Shown one piece after another: positions 59,656 through 64,000 of a stretch of 64,000 bases of DNA (position 1 is the stretch's first letter; every line of letters starts with the position of its first letter). Made by a program: the position numbers and the translations under genes. The stretch lies in NCBI GenBank assembly GCA_963682055.1, contig OY821744.1, forward strand, positions 5,434,835 to 5,498,834, given 5' to 3'. Under the pieces are notes generated by a model. It was not told the DNA's origin. It saw only the letters and a list, made by a program, of their open reading frames with translations, and ran no database searches. This DNA comes from Primula veris (lineage: Eukaryota > Streptophyta > Magnoliopsida > Ericales > Primulaceae).

Positions 59656-60790
59656 TCGTAAGAAACTGGATTTTCGTAGTAAAATACCGGTATAAAGAGA
59701 AAGTATTGTCTCATATCGCCTAGATATATGAGTACATATCATTCTATTATAATAAGTCAAGCTAAGTCAAACGAGTCTGGCCAATTTAGCCATTTTTTTT
59801 TTCCAAAAATACCCATAAATTTTTTTATTAATTACCATATTAACTACTTTCATAAAAAATAGCAACTAATTATATTATTTCTCTCTCTTTAACCACACAA
59901 AATTTCTTATATCATATTTTTTTTTTCTAAATATTTGTATCATCATTGCAATTTATATCATTTTTTTTTATTATATCGTATGTTTTTTTTTACTCTACAT
60001 TTGTATCATCATCACAATTTATAGCGTCTCACAGGCAACGCGTGAGTATCGTTTAACAAAATACTTTTTACTATCACCAAGACTTTTTAAAACCGTACAG
60101 CCTGAGAAACGAGTACGAAATTGGGCCAAAATAGACAAAATTGGGCCAAAACGGAGGACCATGCCGTTAAAATTGGTATTAGAGCCGCTATCTAGTTGAT
60201 GGTGTGTGAACCGCCCCCGGAAGACGACATGCCCGACGAGGACGTCTTGCCTGAACGGGGAAGAATGTAAGAACTCGGATTTTCGTAGAAAAATACCGGT
60301 GTAAAGAGAAAGTATTGTCTCACGTCTCTAGATGTGTGAGTACATATATTATATAAAAGATAAGGAAATAATTCTTACTATCAATAAGAACTTTTAAAAT
60401 CGTGCGGCCTGATAAGCGAAAACGAAATCGGGTCAAAGTGGACAATATTGGTGGAAGTGCAGATGGTGACGGTATGCTTGGAGGACCGAATCGTTACTAT
60501 TAGTATCAGAGCCGCTATCTAGCCGATGGTGTGTGAACCACCCCCGGAAAGACGGCGTGCCCGACGAGAACATCGTGCCTGAAGGGAAAAGAGTGTAAGA
60601 AGCCGGATTTTTGTATAAAAACATCGATATAAAGAGAAAGTATTGTCACACATCGCCTAGCTATGAGTACATATATGATATATAAGCTAATTAAATCCCC
60701 TTAATATCACCAAGGACTTTTAAATCAGTGCGATCCGAGAATGAAGGACGAAATCGGGCCAAAATGGTTAATATTGGTGAAACTAGGGGT
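59656..60790 (+). mobile_element. tandem TRIM-like LTR-retroelement units
   Basis: Three head-to-tail units start at 59656, 60266 and 60594, each with 'gtaagaa..cggattttcg'-like text followed by 'aaagagaaagtattgtc.ca'. In the first two units this is followed by 'tggtattagagccgctatct' or 'tagtatcagagccgctatct' (about 60176 and 60502), close to the primer-binding site for initiator tRNA-Met. A conserved internal tail 'gatggtgtgtgaacc.cccc' ends in a purine-rich tract before the next unit. The full unit is about 328 bp. The first is split by about 290 bp of unrelated AT-rich DNA (about 59755-60045). There is no coding capacity, as in terminal-repeat retrotransposons in miniature. The exact LTR boundaries are not resolved. 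Confidence 0.6.
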
Positions 60791-60894
60791 GGGTTAGGGT
60801 CGGGACCCGTATGATGGGCCACCTCTACCCGATTTGGTGATTGCACTTGTTGAGCTTCTCGAAAATTGACCAACCCATGAGTGAGTGGGAGTGT

Positions 60895-61000
60895 TGGAAT
60901 TGTCCCACATTACTTGAGCATTATCAAAGTCAAGTCTTAATATATGTCACTCTCCTCACTTACTGATAGGCCTTTTAGTGGGGAATTGACGAGTTTCTGC
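60895..61000 (+). mobile_element. second TRIM/LTR-like fragment
   Basis: The text 'tgttggaattgtcccacatt' begins a stretch typical of small plant LTR elements, where the phrase 'tgtcccacat' recurs close to the LTR start. It lies between the tandem units and the phosphatase fragment. The end is not defined. Confidence 0.4.
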
Positions 61001-61218
61001 AATACACTTTCAATTTATTTGTCACTAGTCTGAGTCTAGAAAGAGTTCATGCATATATGCCTGAGTCAGAAAAAAAACTTAAGGCCACGGCAAAGTTTTC
61101 TGTACCTTAGTTTACATTCCATATGCCTGAGACTGAAAGTATTGTAAATGCTGTCTCTTTACAGAATGCAGTTCTGTGCATTTTTTTGCTTCAAGTTTTA
61201 GTTTTTTTCTTTTTCTAG

Positions 61219-62103
61219 GGGCAAGCCGTTTGATTCACCATCTCCATGCGAAAGGAATACCAATTTGTGTGGCGACAGGGTAGCTCTCTCTCACTCTCTC
61301 ACTCTCTCTTTCTTCCCTTTTCATTTTGTTCTTGTAGCTTATTTTCTGTCTGTTCTCAAACATTGTTTGTAATCGTAAACTACCTTCCAGATCTCACAAG
61401 CAACATTTCGAATTAAAAACACAAGGCCACGGCGAGCTATTTTCATTAATGCATCACATCGTTCTGGGCGATGATATAGAAGTTAAAAAAGGCAAGCCAT
61501 CACCTGATATTTTCCTTGCGGCAGCCAAAAGATTTGAGGTATTTATTACTGATGATGCATTTTACTTTACTTAGTCCATATCATGACCATTTAAAAATAT
61601 ATGGAACTGGATATTTAAATGTTGTGGCTTTCTAGGGTGCCCCAATCAACCCATGTAATATTCTTGTTTTCGAAGACGCGCCAGCAGGAGTTTCTGCAGC
61701 TAAGAACGCGGGAATGTAAGTTAATAATTTTCCTACACGATTCATATACTGTTCTAGCGGTATTGTCACTAGAAGTCAAACTGCACTTGGGGAACCGAGT
61801 TGAAGGAGATATTTTGGTACAAATAGGTAGTGCAGTGATTTGATTTTCCAAAAGCTTGAGAAGTAAATTAACGCAAGCAGCGTCTTTATTTCATAAAAGA
61901 ATTTTGTTGTGTTCCAGTGTCGGAAGCTGATCATTTTTGCAATATGCATGTGTATTATGTATATATTCAGGTCAGTGGTTATGGTACCGGATGCAAGGCT
62001 CGATAGCACTTACCATGGAGCTGCAGATCAGATTCGTGGTTCCCTCTTGGATTTCAACCCTGCTCTTTGGGATTTACCAACATTCGAAAATGCTGCATCC
62101 TAG
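61219..62103 (+). pseudogene. 5'-truncated HAD phosphatase (glycerol-3-phosphatase-like)
   Basis: Four exons, 61219-61279, 61391-61538, 61636-61715 and 61971-62103, with intact GT-AG sites, encode the C-terminal 139 residues of a plant HAD-family phosphatase of the GPP ((DL)-glycerol-3-phosphatase) or pseudouridine-5'-phosphatase type. Visible motifs are HLHAKGIPICVATGSHKQHF (motif II Thr/Ser region), [11 protein letters not shown] (motif III Lys) and VFEDAPAGVSAAKNAGM (motif IV acidic residues), ending LDFNPALWDLPTFENAAS. The first exon opens in phase 2 behind a normal acceptor, so upstream exons once existed. They would hold the nucleophile motif DxDG and the cap. I found nothing like them between the proteasome gene and 61219, where retroelement units now lie. 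Everything present is uninterrupted, so the loss may be recent. Upstream exons hidden in an unassembled or rearranged segment remain possible. Confidence 0.8.
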
Positions 62104-62874
62104 AGAATACGTATTTTCTTCAGGCGATTTTAAAACAATTCAATTTTCATTGTTTCTCCATTTAAACAACTTTTGAATTTTCTCCTAGTTCAATCGAATC
62201 AATCAAGCTGATTTTCGAGTCTAAAACAATGATCTAATTTATTGAAGGATATGCATTCTTTTGAGTTTTCACCTTAATCATTAAGCAACAATTGTTGGGG
62301 AATCAATGGTCACATATAACTTAATGCTGAATAATAAAAAGGGAGATGAGCGGAACGAGCCCGAAAATCAACGTGGGCCAGTAACGATATATAGGCCAGC
62401 TTGGATATGTTAGAGGAAGTTGATGAGTAATGGAAATTGTTAATATATGAAGTTTATGGTGACAATCCTTTAAATTTTCACTAATCATTATAATACAGTT
62501 TTACTTGCTTTAAAATTATAATTCCCTACGAAAATATGTGTAATTTTGACCGACAATTTTTTCATATCTAGATTGTCGAAAAAAAATATTTTTATAAGTT
62601 AAACACGTAGTTCATGGTTAGAACTATACAATGAAATTTCAATTTTTTCATTTCGAAAGATTTGAAATGGAAAATTTGATGGTCAAAATTACATGTATTT
62701 TCGTATGAAATATTTGTTTAGGTACTGAGCGAGTGAGTAGATTTCTAATAAGTTGGGTCATGGAAGACGTGTTTTTTATCTTTTAAAATGGTACGTTCAT
62801 TTATCTACGATCAAACCACAATCTTTCAATTTAATTTGTGTGTCTCTCTTGAGTGTTGATTGCCTACCATTGAA
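62104..62874. other. intergenic; degenerate Stowaway-like element
   Basis: At about 62512-62740 a decayed palindrome resembles the Stowaway-type element at 23694 (arms 'tgtgtaattttgaccg' and 'ggtcaaaattacatgta'). The segment 62753-62874 is the 5' flank of the receptor-kinase relic and is repeated at 63881-63989. Confidence 0.5.
62753..62874 (+). repeat. duplicated 5' flank of LRR-kinase copies
   Basis: The block with 'gttgggtcatggaagacgtg', 'ttttttatcttttaaaatg', 'tacgttcat' and 'tgcctaccattgaaatgtgt' recurs at 63881-63999, about 1.1 kb downstream in the same orientation. The downstream copy lacks a short segment near 'gatcaaaccac'. A partial third copy (ending 'aatggtacgttcatttatct') lies near 63700-63740. 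This shows a tandem duplication that includes promoter and start codon. Confidence 0.9.
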
Positions 62875-63509
62875 ATGTGTTGCAAAACTTTATCACTGAT
62901 TTTAGTGATGCTTCTAGTTCATGATTACACACTTTGTATAACCACTTCCACTTCACTACTTTCCAATATCACCGATCTACACTCTCTCCTTGCCTTCAGA
63001 GACGCTATCGAGTTTGATCCTCACTACGTTCTTGCGACTAACTGGACCACAAATACAAACTTTTGTAACTGGTACGGAGTTTCTTGCAGCAAACGCCGCC
63101 AAAGAGTTACCCGTCTTGTACTCAAGAACATGGGTCTCGTGGCCCTATTTCACCTCACATTGGTAACCTTTCTTTTCTGTCTGTGCTCGATCTTGGCACT
63201 AACAATTTCCACAGTCAATTGACAAACGAGTTAGGCCGCTTAAGTCGTTTAACCATTCTCATATTGGAAAGTAATAACATTACAGGGAAGATTCCGACGA
63301 GTTTATCCCTTTGCAGAAAGCTCCAATCGATTTCGTTAACTGAAAATCAGATCACTGGTCCATTATTCGAAAACATAACAACCTTACCTAGGCTCCGATT
63401 TCTTATACTTGGAAGCAACAATCTAACTGGTAAGATCCCGGTCCCCTTGGGTAACATGTCAACCTTACAAAAGTTAGGTCTTGATTACTATTGGATCGTG
63501 TTAAATTGA
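62875..63509 (+). pseudogene. LRR receptor-like kinase relic, frameshifted
   Basis: The start is the ATG at 62875 ([20 protein letters not shown], a signal peptide); the frame upstream of it begins at a non-ATG codon. An LRRNT_2 domain follows ([20 protein letters not shown], then [20 protein letters not shown]). Near 63135 the reading frame breaks: the first frame runs to a stop at 63220-63222, while the plus-one frame continues the family sequence as [20 protein letters not shown] and then four LRRs of 24 residues (SRLTILILESNNITGKIPTS, PRLRFLILGSNNLTGKIPVP). This fits loss of one base. The second frame ends at TGA 63507-63509 after LQKLGL, far short of the usual 20 or more LRRs, transmembrane segment and kinase domain. 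The type is subfamily XII (FLS2/EFR/Xa21-like), cell-surface immune receptors. It is almost certainly non-functional. Confidence 0.88.
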
Positions 63510-63880
63510 CCGAAACTTAAATAGTTTCAGATTCCTTAATTAGTATATTTAAAGAAGTCCAATCTGAAATTTACCCTAAAATTTCTTGTAATTAAGTGTC
63601 ACAATCTTATCTCTTCAATCATATAGTAGACTCGACACTAAATTCCCAAATACTTTTAAAGTCAATTTTGGAAATTTTGAAAAAATTAGCAAGGTGCTAG
63701 GGTCATGGAATAAGTCAATGGTACGTTCATTTATCTTGTTTACAACAGCCAATGAAATTGTAATCCAAGTTTAACAATCTTATCTCTTGAATAATAGTGG
63801 ACTATTTTCTTCAATTCAGGTAATTAACTTAAGTCTATTGTGGAATGCTTGGAATTTGTCAAAAAAAATAACATAGTGGT
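63510..63880. other. spacer with short repeats between kinase copies
   Basis: This contains partial copies of the flank block, including a repeated 'caatcttatctctt.aat' (about 63602 and 63776) and 'ggtacgttcatttatct' (63720). No gene. It indicates several rounds of local duplication. Confidence 0.6.
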
Positions 63881-63989
63881 TGGGTCATGGAAGACGTGTT
63901 TTTTATCTTTTAAAATGATACGTTCATTAATCTACAATCTTTCAACTTAATTTGTGTGTCTTTCTGAGTGTTCATTGCCTACCATTGAA

Positions 63990-64000
63990 ATGTGTTGTAA
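63990..64000 (+). CDS. start of second LRR-kinase copy, cut by window end
   Basis: The ATG at 63990 corresponds to the start codon of the relic at 62875 and is preceded by the same flank (tgcctaccattgaa). Only the first three codons are visible (MCC), so whether this copy is intact cannot be judged here. Confidence 0.6.

Noticed and set aside
61080..61440. Shared 'aaggccacggc' in the phosphatase upstream region and exon
   Set aside because: The match is only about 12 bases and does not extend, so it is probably chance.
62860..62874. Upstream start for the LRR-kinase relic
   Set aside because: The codon at 62860 is TTG, and the ATG at 62875 begins a proper signal peptide.

Overview
The window is nuclear DNA of a flowering plant, most likely a eudicot. 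It is AT-rich, the genes have GT-AG introns, two cytosolic-type tRNA genes are present, and the gaps are full of small DNA transposons, LTR fragments and microsatellites. The genes are plant housekeeping and defence types (proteasome alpha-6, RBX1, aleurain, subtilase, dirigent protein, an LRR receptor kinase relic). I cannot name the species. All exon models were built by hand from frame, splice sites and family similarity.

Layout. 1-11 kb: AT-rich repeats around one single-exon RRM-like gene (minus, 3057-3977), with a diverged tandem segmental duplication (5.7-8.4 kb) that holds a 40-bp minisatellite. 12.3-15.9 kb: a two-exon OXIDATIVE STRESS 3-like gene (minus), whose intron carries a non-autonomous hAT element and a 200-N gap, with a small MITE touching its stop codon. 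18.7-24.5 kb: an eight-exon aleurain-type cysteine protease (minus) with a Stowaway-type MITE in intron 1. 24.7-31.7 kb: gene-poor, with a copia-like LTR relic containing a cluster of palindromes. 31.8-36.7 kb: RBX1 (plus, five exons). 37.9 kb: tRNA-Ser(GCU), minus. 39.3-40.3 kb: a 1-kb fold-back element with a perfect 9-bp target duplication, about 70 bp before the start of a five-exon SBT1.8-like subtilase (plus, 40.4-46.5 kb). 48.7 kb: a dirigent protein gene. 50.3 kb: tRNA-Thr(CGU). 51.9-58.3 kb: proteasome alpha-6 (minus, nine exons), whose first intron is a degenerate ~110-bp minisatellite. 59.7-60.9 kb: tandem small LTR-retroelement units. 61.2-62.1 kb: a 5'-truncated HAD phosphatase fragment. 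62.9-64 kb: a frameshifted, truncated LRR receptor kinase relic and the start of a second tandem copy.

The genes do not form a pathway. RBX1 and proteasome alpha-6 both belong to the ubiquitin-proteasome system, and aleurain and the subtilase are secretory-route proteases, but their closeness looks coincidental. I found no clearly new multi-gene system. The strongest unusual signals are the fold-back element next to the subtilase start, three consecutive perfect hairpins inside the subtilase coding exon, the minisatellite intron of the proteasome gene, and the retroelement array next to a truncated phosphatase gene.
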